From assembly GCA_937129385.1 (NCBI GenBank), contig CAKZNC010000019.1, positions 1 to 62,604 of the forward strand: 62,604 nucleotides of DNA. Direction: 5' to 3'. The translations under genes and the position numbers were made by a program. Positions 1 to 8,408 of the stretch are shown here, piece after piece. The DNA is from an uncultured Bacteroidota bacterium (GTDB taxonomy: Bacteria; Bacteroidota; Bacteroidia; Bacteroidales; GCA-2748055). The notes beneath the pieces were generated by a model. The model did no database searches and had not been told where the DNA came from. It was given only the letters and a program-made list of their open reading frames with translations. Within the stretch, counting starts at the first letter, position 1; each line of letters opens with the position of its first letter.

Positions 1-845
1 TAAACAAAACACTTGTTTCGGGGAAACTCAATGGCCAGCAATGTGTCCTGAAGGTACGGGCTGTATGATATCATCCAGCCACTGTTGTCATTGAACAGCA
101 CTGAATCATCTGCCTGATAATTTTCCAGTGCGTTTGCCCCGGCAACGACCTGCTCTACATTTCCAGACTCATCAAGAAATACTGTCGTTGAGTTGTACCC
201 GGCTGCACTCTTGAAGGACTTCCTGATTTCCTGCGTCCACGGATCCACCTGCACGATCATTCTGGGTGAAAGCGCATAGCCCGCTCTGATCAAGAACTGT
301 AAATTCAGACCTTCTTCCCCGGCAAGTTGCACGCACCGGGCATCAATGAGATGGAGATTGTTGCGGTCAGAGATCTCAGGATAGGCTGATATATATAAAT
401 TCCGGAGAAAATGTAGCTGATCTCCCAAAGGTTCATACCCGTTTAACAGGACTGAATCATTGCTGACTGAAAGCAGGTAAAGTTCTGTGAATCCATCTTG
501 ATCCGTATCCCCTGAAAAGAAGGACACTCCTTCATCCAGACCGTCGCCATGTAACCTGATTACATCAAGAAAGGAATCATTATCTGCAAAGATCTCCACC
601 ACCGGTTTTTCAGAATATGATCTGAAAATCAGTTGTTCTGACTTCTGGTCGGCATTGAGGTCCAGGTAGTACTGGCCTCTCTGCATAAATTCATTCTCAG
701 GAAGCATGTTTGCCCTGTAAGGATGGAAGTGAATTGTTTCTGTCTTCACGAGCAGGACAAACAGGATCAACGCCAATACCATTGAAATCAGCCTCGCCAG
801 GTTATTCCTCCGACGGATCCAGGAGGTAAGGGTGCGAAAATCCAT
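1..845 (-). CDS. Membrane-anchored extracytoplasmic protein, FG-GAP-like; possible N-terminus of a sensor kinase (partial)
   Basis: I read this directly from the minus strand; 281 codons are open from an ATG at 845 to the left edge. Residues 1-16 are basic (MDFRTLTSWIRRRNN), followed by one hydrophobic segment at about 18-34, so it is a signal anchor with the rest outside the cytoplasm. The exposed part has Asp/Asn-rich stretches such as DLNADQKSEQL and SGDTDQDGFTELYLLS, which look like the calcium-binding turns of FG-GAP/VCBS repeats. The last two bases in the window are TA of the next codon, so the protein may stop there or continue. In Bacteroidota such N-termini often precede histidine-kinase modules, but none is visible here. 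It lies 57 bases after yraN on the same strand and may share its transcript. The function is unknown. Confidence 0.6.
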   Translation of the reverse strand, partial: MDFRTLTSWIRRRNNLARLISMVLALILFVLLVKTETIHFHPYRANMLPENEFMQRGQYYLDLNADQKSEQLIFRSYSEKPVVEIFADNDSFLDVIRLHGDGLDEGVSFFSGDTDQDGFTELYLLSVSNDSVLLNGYEPLGDQLHFLRNLYISAYPEISDRNNLHLIDARCVQLAGEEGLNLQFLIRAGYALSPRMIVQVDPWTQEIRKSFKSAAGYNSTTVFLDESGNVEQVVAGANALENYQADDSVLFNDNSGWMISYSPYLQDTLLAIEFPRNKCFV

Positions 846-902
846 GGTTCAAAATAGGCATTGCAGATGGATTTTCAAAAAGTAAAATATCTGCCACTCA
901 AT

Positions 903-1268
903 CTATTCCACGCCCGGGATGATCGCATCCTCAAGGTGCTCGAGGTCCATGACAGGACCCCTGGAGATCACCGACAGCAGGTCGAAACGTACCGGCATCC
1001 TGATCCCGTACTGGAAAAGATAATGTTCGGAAGCCTCCAGGATAAACCGCTCCTTGGCCCGGGAGAGGAGGTCTTCGGGCATTGGAAAACCCGACTGCTT
1101 CCTGGCCTTGACCTCCACCACCACCAGCACCTTCCCGTCGGTACAGATGATGTCCAGCTCTTTCTGTCCGTAACGCCAGTTTCGATGAAGGATACAATAG
1201 CCTTTGGATACCAGGAATTCTGCCGCAAATGCTTCCGCCCTTACGCCAAACTCATGTGATTCAGCCAT
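903..1268 (-). CDS. yraN: UPF0102 family protein YraN, endonuclease-like fold
   Basis: At 121 aa this has the usual length of the UPF0102/YraN family. It starts MAESHEFGVRAEAFAAEFL, the typical G-x-x-x-E-x-x-A helix. It then shows the PD-(D/E)XK nuclease core: E and D in GQKELDII, and E-V-K in VVVEVKAR. All acidic and lysine positions of the fold are kept, so it could be an active nuclease. The family is widely conserved and linked to DNA repair or processing, but its substrate is not established. It begins 18 bases after ldcA ends and is probably co-transcribed with it. Confidence 0.9.
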   Translation of the reverse strand: MAESHEFGVRAEAFAAEFLVSKGYCILHRNWRYGQKELDIICTDGKVLVVVEVKARKQSGFPMPEDLLSRAKERFILEASEHYLFQYGIRMPVRFDLLSVISRGPVMDLEHLEDAIIPGVE

Positions 1269-1286
1269 GATCTGATTTTTAGGTAA

Positions 1287-2195
1287 TTACATCAACAGGG
1301 AATTGGCTCCCTTTTTAACTGTTAATGTGCTCACCCTCCCAAATATCAGTGGGAAATTGGATTTTTTATGTCCTGCCGGAAATCCGAACATCGCCGGAAC
1401 ATTGTATTTTTCGGCCCGCTCAGCAATGATCTCAAGCGCCTGCATTCCGAATGGCACTGGGTTGTCGTGCATGTCTGAAAAATCACCCACCACCAGGCCT
1501 GCGATCTTCCGGAAGATTCCCCGCAGCTCAAAATTATTCACCATCCGGTCCATATGATACAGGTACTCATCCAGGTCCTCCAGGAATAGAATGCTCCCCT
1601 CGTATTCGGGTTCAAACGAGGTCCCGGCCAGCGAAAGCAGCACCGACAAATTCCCACCCGTGAGTCTGCCCGAAGCACTGCCCGTCACATTCAGCATATG
1701 ATCGCCGACACGGTATTCCGGTCGCTCGCCTTCCAGTACGGCAAGGGTCCTCCTAAACGAATCTTCGCTCTGTGGCTCATCCATCACCAGCGAATAGGGC
1801 ATCACCGAATGCAAGGTCTCCATGCTTTTTCCAAAGGCGGCATGCAGCGCCGTGATATCACTGAATCCAGCCAGCCACTTCGCATTTTCCCTGATCACCT
1901 CCCAGTCCATCCCCTGCAGCAGCTGCGCCGAACCATATCCCCCGCGGGCAGCAAAGACCGCTCTGACCTCCGGATCCATGAACATCTGCTGGATGTCACT
2001 CAACCGTGCCTCCACGGAGGCTGCAAACCGATCGGAACTGTCATACAGGTGATCCGACTCCCGGATGCGGTACCCCGCCGTTTCCATCTGCTTCATGAAA
2101 GCACTGGTTTCCCCGGGATTCACGCTCCTTGCCGGGGCGATGATCCCGATCGTATCGCCCTTTGCAAGCGGCGCCGGTGATTTGATCTGCGTCAT
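1287..2195 (-). CDS. ldcA: Murein LD-carboxypeptidase, peptidase family S66
   Basis: This cytoplasmic serine peptidase removes the terminal D-alanine from murein tetrapeptides during cell-wall recycling. The product is 302 aa from the ATG at 2195, the usual family length. A longer frame upstream to 2279 adds 28 residues that do not resemble the family, so I reject that start. The protein opens with a typical GDTIGIIAPAR strand. The S66 catalytic triad is visible: Ser112 in GFSDIT, Glu206 in LFLEDLDE and His276 in GFPAGHKKSNFP. The ARGGYGS loop at 84-89 is also characteristic. It is first in a leftward unit with yraN and is divergent from metG. Confidence 0.92.
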   Translation of the reverse strand: MTQIKSPAPLAKGDTIGIIAPARSVNPGETSAFMKQMETAGYRIRESDHLYDSSDRFAASVEARLSDIQQMFMDPEVRAVFAARGGYGSAQLLQGMDWEVIRENAKWLAGFSDITALHAAFGKSMETLHSVMPYSLVMDEPQSEDSFRRTLAVLEGERPEYRVGDHMLNVTGSASGRLTGGNLSVLLSLAGTSFEPEYEGSILFLEDLDEYLYHMDRMVNNFELRGIFRKIAGLVVGDFSDMHDNPVPFGMQALEIIAERAEKYNVPAMFGFPAGHKKSNFPLIFGRVSTLTVKKGANSLLM

Positions 2196-2307
2196 GGAAC
2201 GAAGGTAAGAAAACTTTAATTCCCTTCCTCCGGCAGGTTTTTTATGCTGAACAGGGACCGGCCAGGAACTGCTCCGCAAAGGTCTATGGGCGTTGAACTT
2301 TATTGAC

Positions 2308-2315
2308 TATCTTTG
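2308..2315 (+). promoter_or_regulatory. Bacteroidota -7 promoter element for metG
   Basis: TATCTTTG matches TAnnTTTG exactly. No clear -33 TTG lies at the expected 19-21 base spacing. It would give a leader of roughly 95 bases before the metG start at 2416. Confidence 0.55.
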
Positions 2316-2339
2316 TGCTTGAATTAAGATCCCCGACGA

Positions 2340-2363
2340 TGCACCCCCCACAATTGAGGTGCA
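2340..2363 (+). promoter_or_regulatory. Hairpin in the metG leader
   Basis: The arms TGCACC (2340-2345) and GGTGCA (2358-2363) are perfect complements around a 12-base loop. They lie between the -7 element and the metG start. No T-box or SAM-riboswitch signature is evident, so a regulatory role is only a possibility. Confidence 0.3.
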
Positions 2364-2415
2364 AACGTTGCGTAAAATAAATTTTTACCAAATCGATATA
2401 AGCAGATCTGATAAG

Positions 2416-4449
2416 ATGAACAAATCCTACAAAAGATACCTGGTTACGTCTGCGCTTCCCTATGCAAACGGACCCATCCACCTCGGGCACCTCGCCGGTG
2501 TTTATGTGCCATCTGACATCTATACCCGTTACCAGCGACTGAAGGGGAAGAAGATCATCCATGTGTGCGGGTCGGACGAACACGGGGTGCCCATCACCCT
2601 GAAAGCCAGGAACGAAGGTGTGAGTCCGCAGGAAATTGTGGACCGGTACCATGAGATCAACAAAAAAGCATTCGAGGATTTCGGTATCGCTTTCGATATC
2701 TATTCAAGAACCTCCAACAAGGTGCATTATGAAACCGCTTCGGAGTTCTTCAGGAAACTTTATGATGAGGGAAAATTCATCGAAAAGACCACCGAACAGT
2801 ATTATGATAAAGAGGCCGGATCGTTCCTGGCCGACCGATACATCACGGGGACCTGTCCGCACTGCAGCAACCAGGATGCCTACGGCGATCAGTGTGAACA
2901 GTGCGGTACCTCACTGAGTCCGACCGAACTGATCAATCCCACCTCCAGGCTCAGCGGAAGTGAACCTGAGCTCAGGGAGACCAGGCACTGGTACCTGCCG
3001 CTCGACAAGTATGAGCCATGGCTCAAAGAGTGGATCCTCGAAGAGCACCAGGAATGGAAACCGAATGTATACGGTCAGTGTAAATCCTGGATCGACCAGG
3101 GACTCAACCCCAGGGCGGTATCCAGGGATCTCAACTGGGGGGTGCCTGTACCAGTGGAAGGTGCCGATGGCAAGGTGTTGTATGTATGGTTCGACGCTCC
3201 CATCGGGTACATTTCGGCGACCAGGGAGCTGACCGATGACTGGGAAAAGTACTGGAAGGATGAAGATACCCGGATGATCCACTTTATCGGGAAGGACAAC
3301 ATCGTCTTCCATTGCATAATCTTCCCCACCATGCTGAAGGCGGAAGGCTCATACATCCTGCCCGACAATGTGCCGGCCAATGAATTCCTGAACCTGGAAA
3401 ATGACAAGATCTCCACCTCCAGGAACTGGGCCGTATGGCTGCATGAATACCTGGAAGACTTCCCGGGCAAACAGGATGTGCTGCGTTACGTATTGTGTGC
3501 AAATGCACCGGAGGCGAAGGACAATGATTTCACCTGGAAGGACTTCCAGAACAGGAACAACAATGAACTGGTGGCCATCCTTGGTAATTTTATCAACCGC
3601 GCCATCGTGCTTACCCATAAATATTACGACGGCAAAGTCCCCCCGGTGACCGGAATGGAAGATTACGACAGGCAGGTGATCGGGGAGATCGGTGCGATCA
3701 GGGCATCCGTGGAGAAGAGCCTGGAGAATTTCAGGTTCCGGGAAGCGGTGAAGCTTGCTATGGACCTGGCCAGGCTGGGCAATAAGTACCTGGCCGATAC
3801 CGAACCTTGGAAGGTGATCAAAAAAGATCCTGACAGGGTCAGCACGATCCTGAATATCTCACTGCAGATATCCGCCAGTCTTTCGATCTTGCTGGAACCA
3901 TTCCTCCCTTTCTCCATGGAGAAGCTTCGGAGATTCCTGAACTTTGAGAAGGTCGACTGGAGCCTGATCGGGGAGGCGGATTTGCTTGAAACCGGACAAA
4001 TGATCGGGAAGCCGGAGTTGCTGTTCGAGAAAATCGAGGATACAGCCATAGAACAACAGCTGGAAAAACTGCAGAACAGCAGGAAAAGTGTTGGGAAGGA
4101 TACTGAGGTGGCAGCACAAAAACCGGAAGTGACATTCGATGAATTTTCAAAGATGGATATCCGCACTGCGACCATCGTGGAAGCTGACAAGGTTCCGAAG
4201 ACAAAGAAACTGATCAAAATGCTGGTGGATACAGGGATCGACCAGCGAACAATCGTCTCCGGGATTGCGGAATACTATGATCCGGACACACTTCCCGGCC
4301 GGAAGGTCTGCGTACTTGTCAACCTCGCCCCCAGGAAGATCAAGGGGATCGAATCACAGGGCATGATCCTGCTGTCGGAAAACAGCGACGGTCAGCTCTA
4401 TTTCGTTGAACCGGGAGAGGAGGCGCATAATGGCGCGGAAGTGAATTAG
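2416..4449 (+). CDS. metG: Methionyl-tRNA synthetase
   Basis: Charges tRNA-Met with methionine in the cytoplasm. I choose the ATG at 2416 (677 aa), where the family-like sequence starts; the in-frame leader from 2359 has no family similarity and overlaps a leader hairpin. The class I HIGH motif is HLGH at 22-25. The zinc knuckle has C147/C150 (CPHC) and C160/C163 (CEQC). The KMSKS loop appears as KISTS at 331-335. The anticodon-binding helices follow, and from about 574 there is a C-terminal EMAP-II/Trbp111 tRNA-binding domain ([15 protein letters not shown]), which is common in Bacteroidota MetG. The gene is monocistronic and convergent with the SPOR-protein gene. Confidence 0.97.
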   Translation: MNKSYKRYLVTSALPYANGPIHLGHLAGVYVPSDIYTRYQRLKGKKIIHVCGSDEHGVPITLKARNEGVSPQEIVDRYHEINKKAFEDFGIAFDIYSRTSNKVHYETASEFFRKLYDEGKFIEKTTEQYYDKEAGSFLADRYITGTCPHCSNQDAYGDQCEQCGTSLSPTELINPTSRLSGSEPELRETRHWYLPLDKYEPWLKEWILEEHQEWKPNVYGQCKSWIDQGLNPRAVSRDLNWGVPVPVEGADGKVLYVWFDAPIGYISATRELTDDWEKYWKDEDTRMIHFIGKDNIVFHCIIFPTMLKAEGSYILPDNVPANEFLNLENDKISTSRNWAVWLHEYLEDFPGKQDVLRYVLCANAPEAKDNDFTWKDFQNRNNNELVAILGNFINRAIVLTHKYYDGKVPPVTGMEDYDRQVIGEIGAIRASVEKSLENFRFREAVKLAMDLARLGNKYLADTEPWKVIKKDPDRVSTILNISLQISASLSILLEPFLPFSMEKLRRFLNFEKVDWSLIGEADLLETGQMIGKPELLFEKIEDTAIEQQLEKLQNSRKSVGKDTEVAAQKPEVTFDEFSKMDIRTATIVEADKVPKTKKLIKMLVDTGIDQRTIVSGIAEYYDPDTLPGRKVCVLVNLAPRKIKGIESQGMILLSENSDGQLYFVEPGEEAHNGAEVN

Positions 4450-4453
4450 GGGA

Positions 4454-4488
4454 TGGCAAAGGGCAAGGGGCAAGGGGCAAGGGGCAAT
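4454..4488. repeat. Heptanucleotide tandem repeat, unit GGGCAAG
   Basis: Three exact GGGCAAG units (4461-4481) are flanked by the variant units TGGCAAA and GGGCAAT. The array sits in the 51-base gap between the convergent metG and SPOR genes. Two other convergent gaps in this window hold 7-base arrays of different sequence. Confidence 0.9.
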
Positions 4489-4500
4489 CGACTGAAAAAA

Positions 4501-5556
4501 CTACCTCGTCAAAACCCACGCACCTGAGACGCCCGAGCCACTCCTCACGCGTTGCAGATCATTCACAGCCTCCTCCTTGGTGGGATATGACTGGATCGAG
4601 ACACGGTACATCCTGTTCTCGGTAATAATGATCTCTGCCGGGAATCCCTTTGCTTCCAAAGTTACCTTCAGCTCTGTTGCATTGGCCAGGTTACTGAAAC
4701 TTCCCGCAATTATGAAAAAGTTGTTCACCCTGACATCCTGGGTCTCTTCACTGGTTTCTTTGCCGTCCTCGTTCGCGGAAGTGGAGGTAAGTTCCTCCTG
4801 GTGTTCTCCCTCCCTTGATTCGGATTTGTCCACCACCGGACCTTCACTACCCGTTGAATCATCACGAAGCACCATCCCATCCTTACCGAATTCAATACCA
4901 TTCCCTGCCGGAATCATAAGGATCAGTATGAGAACTACGATGAGAGACCCAACGATAATCCAGATAAGCTTCCATTTGTTCACGGGCTTCCGTGTTGCCC
5001 TGGCCGCAGGTATTGTATTCCGCTTTGATCTGTTCCCTGTTACGGGTGCTCCCTTGTCTGCCATTGGTTGATGTTTTGGTTCAGGAGCAACGCTGGAAAC
5101 CGGTTCTTTTTCCTTTTCTTCTTCCTGCTCTTCCTCGTTCTCAAGCTCCAGCAGGTCCAGTTCAGCAAGTCCGAAAAGTTCAGGGTCGATCACCCAGTTG
5201 GGATCCTTCCTGAAATGGATCCTGTTGTCATCATCCCGTGTAAAAGTACCCACAAGATCAAGCGTATATTTCTCCCCTTTGTCGAGCTTGAATTTTATGG
5301 CATCCACCAGTTCAAGCACCTGCTGCCGGGCCTCTTCGGGATCGATGTTCTCCCCTGCGGCATATTCCGCTGCAAGCTTTCCGTCACCCTTGGGATGTGT
5401 GGCATCAAACCTGATCACAGGTCCGGGTGGCTCGATGGTCCCCGATACTCCCCTTGTACCTTTGCCCTCGCTAATGTTCAGACTGCCAAAACCTGGAAGA
5501 ATGACAGGTTCCTGCCGGGAGAGGATCTGACGAATGTATTTACCAAGGTATGCCAT
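4501..5556 (-). CDS. HU/CCDC81-like and SPOR domain envelope protein
   Basis: This is a 351-aa inner-membrane protein with a Bacteroidota-typical architecture. Residues 1-65 and about 70-125 resemble the paired HU-like CCDC81 bacterial domains (YIRQILSRQEPVILPGFGSL at the start). A Glu-rich linker (137-151) and a basic low-complexity stretch follow. One membrane helix lies at about 195-216. A C-terminal SPOR domain runs from 277 to 350 (FFIIAGSFSNLANA, ending VSGAWVLTR). SPOR domains bind denuded septal peptidoglycan, so a role at the division site or in anchoring the envelope to the nucleoid is inferred. It is divergent from the sugar-nucleotide cluster and has its own -7 element. Confidence 0.88.
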   Translation of the reverse strand: MAYLGKYIRQILSRQEPVILPGFGSLNISEGKGTRGVSGTIEPPGPVIRFDATHPKGDGKLAAEYAAGENIDPEEARQQVLELVDAIKFKLDKGEKYTLDLVGTFTRDDDNRIHFRKDPNWVIDPELFGLAELDLLELENEEEQEEEKEKEPVSSVAPEPKHQPMADKGAPVTGNRSKRNTIPAARATRKPVNKWKLIWIIVGSLIVVLILILMIPAGNGIEFGKDGMVLRDDSTGSEGPVVDKSESREGEHQEELTSTSANEDGKETSEETQDVRVNNFFIIAGSFSNLANATELKVTLEAKGFPAEIIITENRMYRVSIQSYPTKEEAVNDLQRVRSGSGVSGAWVLTR

Positions 5557-5599
5557 GACACGAGTTTTTGGATAATTGCCTGATGATCGCTTCTGAAAA

Positions 5600-5607
5600 C
5601 AAATTTA
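5600..5607 (-). promoter_or_regulatory. -7 promoter element for the SPOR-protein gene
   Basis: The minus strand reads TAAATTTG, an exact TAnnTTTG match, about 43 bases before the ATG at 5556. No clear -33 TTG is seen. Confidence 0.5.
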
Positions 5608-5731
5608 ATATAAAACCGTTTATATATGGTTAGCAGGCCTCTAAGTTATCAACGGATTTAGAAGTTTTTACAGCAACCAAACCCACAGTTTTAGTATATT
5701 CGTATTCTGAAAATATAACAACAACAACTGC

Positions 5732-6862
5732 ATGAAGAAGATTAGTATGGTTGATCTGCATGGTCAATATCTCCGCCACAGGGAGGAAATTGATAAGGCC
5801 ATTCATGAGGTACTGGATTCAACAGCTTTTATAAGGGGTGCAGATGTTGAGAAATTCCAGGAGGAGCTGGCCTCCTACATGGGAGTGAAGCATTGCATTG
5901 CGTGCGGCAACGGGACAGATGCCCTGCAGATTGCTATGATGGCCCTCGGCCTGAAACCGGGAGATGAAGTGATTACCACGCCGTTTACATTCATCGCCAC
6001 CGTTGAGGTGATCAGTCTGCTCAGGCTCAAGCCTGTGCTGGTAGACGTAGAACCAGGAACATTCAACATTGACCCGGCAAAGATAGAACAGGCAGTGACA
6101 GAAAAGACGAAAGCCATTGTGCCGGTACACCTGTTCGGCCAGGCGGCGGATATGAATACGATTCTGAAACTTGCGGAGAAGTATGGGCTTTACGTGATCG
6201 AAGACAATGCGCAGGCGATCGGTGCTGATTACCGTCTTAGCAAAGGAGAATCTGCAAAAGCAGGGGCCCTGGGCAATATTGGCTGCACCTCCTTCTTTCC
6301 AAGTAAAAACCTTGGCGCCTATGGTGATGGAGGAGCACTTTTTACCAATGACGATGACCTTGGAGCGATGATCCGCTCCGTAGTCAACCATGGTATGACG
6401 AAAAGATATCATTACGACCATGTGGGAGTGAACTCCAGGCTGGATACCATCCAGGCAGCAATCCTGCGCATCAAGCTAAGGCACCTCGATGAATACAACG
6501 TGGCAAGGCAATCCGTTGCCGCTGCATACGATGAAGCATTCAACACAATACCCGGGGTTCAGGTGCCGGAACGGAACAGTGATTCGGAACACATCTTCCA
6601 CCAGTATACACTACAGGTGGACATCAAGGTGCGGGACTCGCTCAAAGCATACCTGGGAGAAAACGGCATTCCCGCGATGATCTATTACCCTGTCCCGCTT
6701 CACCTGCAACCTGCATACGCCAATCTGGGTTATGGTCGGGGTGATTTCCCCATCACAGAGAGCCTCTGCGAGAAAGTGATCAGTCTGCCTGTCCACACCG
6801 AAATGGAAAAGGACCAGCTCGCATATATAATCTCAACTTTTATGAAATTTTTTAAAAAATGA
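5732..6862 (+). CDS. DegT/DnrJ/EryC1/StrS aminotransferase, WbpE/WlbC-like
   Basis: A PLP-dependent sugar aminotransferase of 376 aa. The internal aldimine lysine is K192 in SFFPSKNLGAYGDGG, and the cofactor-binding GNGTDAL is at 60-66. It starts MKKISMVDLHGQYL, close to the WbpE/WlbC group. These enzymes convert UDP-3-keto-GlcNAcA to UDP-GlcNAc(3NH2)A with glutamate as donor. The next three genes supply the other steps of that pathway, which supports the assignment over other DegT enzymes. It is first gene of a six-gene rightward unit and is followed 3 bases later by the acetyltransferase. A weak -7-like element (TATATTCG, 5695-5702) lies upstream. Confidence 0.88.
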   Translation: MKKISMVDLHGQYLRHREEIDKAIHEVLDSTAFIRGADVEKFQEELASYMGVKHCIACGNGTDALQIAMMALGLKPGDEVITTPFTFIATVEVISLLRLKPVLVDVEPGTFNIDPAKIEQAVTEKTKAIVPVHLFGQAADMNTILKLAEKYGLYVIEDNAQAIGADYRLSKGESAKAGALGNIGCTSFFPSKNLGAYGDGGALFTNDDDLGAMIRSVVNHGMTKRYHYDHVGVNSRLDTIQAAILRIKLRHLDEYNVARQSVAAAYDEAFNTIPGVQVPERNSDSEHIFHQYTLQVDIKVRDSLKAYLGENGIPAMIYYPVPLHLQPAYANLGYGRGDFPITESLCEKVISLPVHTEMEKDQLAYIISTFMKFFKK

Positions 6863-6865
6863 CCT

Positions 6866-7444
6866 ATGGAGCCCTCCTATTTTGCACATGAAACTGCTGT
6901 TATCGATGAAGGATGTACCATCGGGACAGGCACAAAAATATGGCACTTTACCCATGTCATGAAAGATTCCGTGATTGGGGAAAAATGCAACCTGGGTCAG
7001 AATGTCGTGATCTCTCCGGGCGTAGTCCTCGGGAAAAACGTTAAGGTTCAGAACAACGTTTCCATCTATACCGGTGTTACATGCGAGGATGATGTTTTCC
7101 TCGGTCCCTCAATGGTTTTTACTAATGTGACCAATCCCAGGAGTGCGGTAAACCGGCGTGACCAGTATGAGAAAACAAGGGTGGGAAAAGGCGCAACGAT
7201 CGGTGCAAATGCTACCATTGTATGTGGGAACGATATCGGGAATTACTCTTTTATCGGGGCAGGGGCAGTTGTAATTAATGAAGTGCTTCCCTATGCACTC
7301 GTAGTTGGAAATCCATCCAGGCAGGTGGGGTGGATGAGTGAGTATGGTCAGAGACTCAAATTTAATGAAAATGGAATGGCAACCTGCCCGGAGAGTCATG
7401 AAGATTATGAGCTGAAAAATAATGTCGTCAGAAAAATATCCTGA
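6866..7444 (+). CDS. Left-handed beta-helix N-acetyltransferase, WbpD/WlbB-like
   Basis: A 192-aa hexapeptide-repeat enzyme. Repeated [IV]G-x4 turns run through the protein (TIGTGTKIWHFTHV, VIGEKCNLGQNVVI, TIGANATIVCGNDIGNYSFI). The family acetylates the 3-amino group of UDP-GlcNAc(3NH2)A using acetyl-CoA. The opening YFAHETAVIDEGCTIGTGT and the KIWHF segment match the WbpD/WlbB subgroup better than serine or maltose acetyltransferases. It lies between the aminotransferase and the dehydrogenase genes with gaps under 10 bases, so it is translated from the same mRNA. Confidence 0.88.
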   Translation: MEPSYFAHETAVIDEGCTIGTGTKIWHFTHVMKDSVIGEKCNLGQNVVISPGVVLGKNVKVQNNVSIYTGVTCEDDVFLGPSMVFTNVTNPRSAVNRRDQYEKTRVGKGATIGANATIVCGNDIGNYSFIGAGAVVINEVLPYALVVGNPSRQVGWMSEYGQRLKFNENGMATCPESHEDYELKNNVVRKIS

Positions 7445-7452
7445 ATACTGAA

Positions 7453-8397
7453 ATGAGTAAAAACTTTACAATTATTGGACTTGCCGGGTACATCGCAATC
7501 AGGCACGTAAAAGCGATCAAGGAAACTGGAAATGACCTGGTGGCAGCACTGGATAAATTCGACAGTGTGGGATTTGTAGATTCCTACTTTCCGGAAGCAG
7601 ATTTTTTTGTTGAATTTGAAAGGTTTGACCGTCATATCGCTAAGTTGGCCAGAAACGGAAAACAGATCGATTACGTTTCCATCTGTTCGCCCAACTACCT
7701 GCATGATTCACATATCAGGTTCGCCCTGAGAAGCGGGGCAGATGCAATTTGCGAAAAACCCCTGGTGTTGAATCCGTGGAACATCGATGCACTGATCGAT
7801 TACGAAAATGAGACCGGGAAAAAGGTATACAATATCCTTCAGCTCAGGCATCACCCAAGCATCATTGAACTGAAGAAAAAAATCGACAATGGTCCGAAAG
7901 ACAAAATACATGACATTGACCTGTCCTACATCACCAGCAGGGGGAAGTGGTACCATTATTCCTGGAAAGGTGATGTTCATAAGTCAGGGGGCATCGCCAC
8001 CAACATCGGTGTCCACTTCTTTGATATGCTCACATGGATCTTCGGGGATGTGAAAAGAAATGTAATTCACCTGCTGAAGGAGGATAAAGCTGCCGGATTT
8101 CTTGAACTGGAGCGTGCAAGGGTAAGGTGGTTCCTAAGTATCGATGTTGAAGACGTTCCCGGTAAGATCCGCGAAAAAGGTCAGCGCACCTTCCGTTCGA
8201 TAACAGTTGATGGAAAGGAGATTGAATTCAGCGGTGGTTTTACTGATTTGCATACCGTATCCTACCAGGAAATTCTCGCAGGAAAAGGTTTTGGTGTAAG
8301 TGCCGCAAGGAAATCCATTCAGACGGTCTATGACATCAGGAACGGTCAGATTACACCTTTGAAAGGAGATTATCACCCATTTGTTAAAGACATTTAA
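7453..8397 (+). CDS. Gfo/Idh/MocA oxidoreductase, WbpB/WlbA-like UDP-GlcNAcA 3-dehydrogenase
   Basis: A 314-aa NAD-dependent dehydrogenase expected to oxidise C3 of UDP-GlcNAcA. The N-terminal Rossmann segment (FTIIGLAGYIAIRHVKAIKE) closely resembles WlbA, whose unusual AGYIA replaces the normal G-x-G-x-x-G. The EKP motif (CEKPLVL) carries the conserved lysine. GGIATNIGVHFFDML carries the catalytic histidine region of the WlbA group. Together with the preceding aminotransferase and acetyltransferase this completes a WlbA-WlbB-WlbC set. Confidence 0.9.
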   Translation: MSKNFTIIGLAGYIAIRHVKAIKETGNDLVAALDKFDSVGFVDSYFPEADFFVEFERFDRHIAKLARNGKQIDYVSICSPNYLHDSHIRFALRSGADAICEKPLVLNPWNIDALIDYENETGKKVYNILQLRHHPSIIELKKKIDNGPKDKIHDIDLSYITSRGKWYHYSWKGDVHKSGGIATNIGVHFFDMLTWIFGDVKRNVIHLLKEDKAAGFLELERARVRWFLSIDVEDVPGKIREKGQRTFRSITVDGKEIEFSGGFTDLHTVSYQEILAGKGFGVSAARKSIQTVYDIRNGQITPLKGDYHPFVKDI

Positions 8398-8408
8398 GAT
8401 TCTGATAT

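Noticed and set aside
861-1259. Plus-strand open frame of 132 codons
   Set aside because: It is antisense to yraN, which has clear family motifs, and the plus-strand product has no recognisable features.
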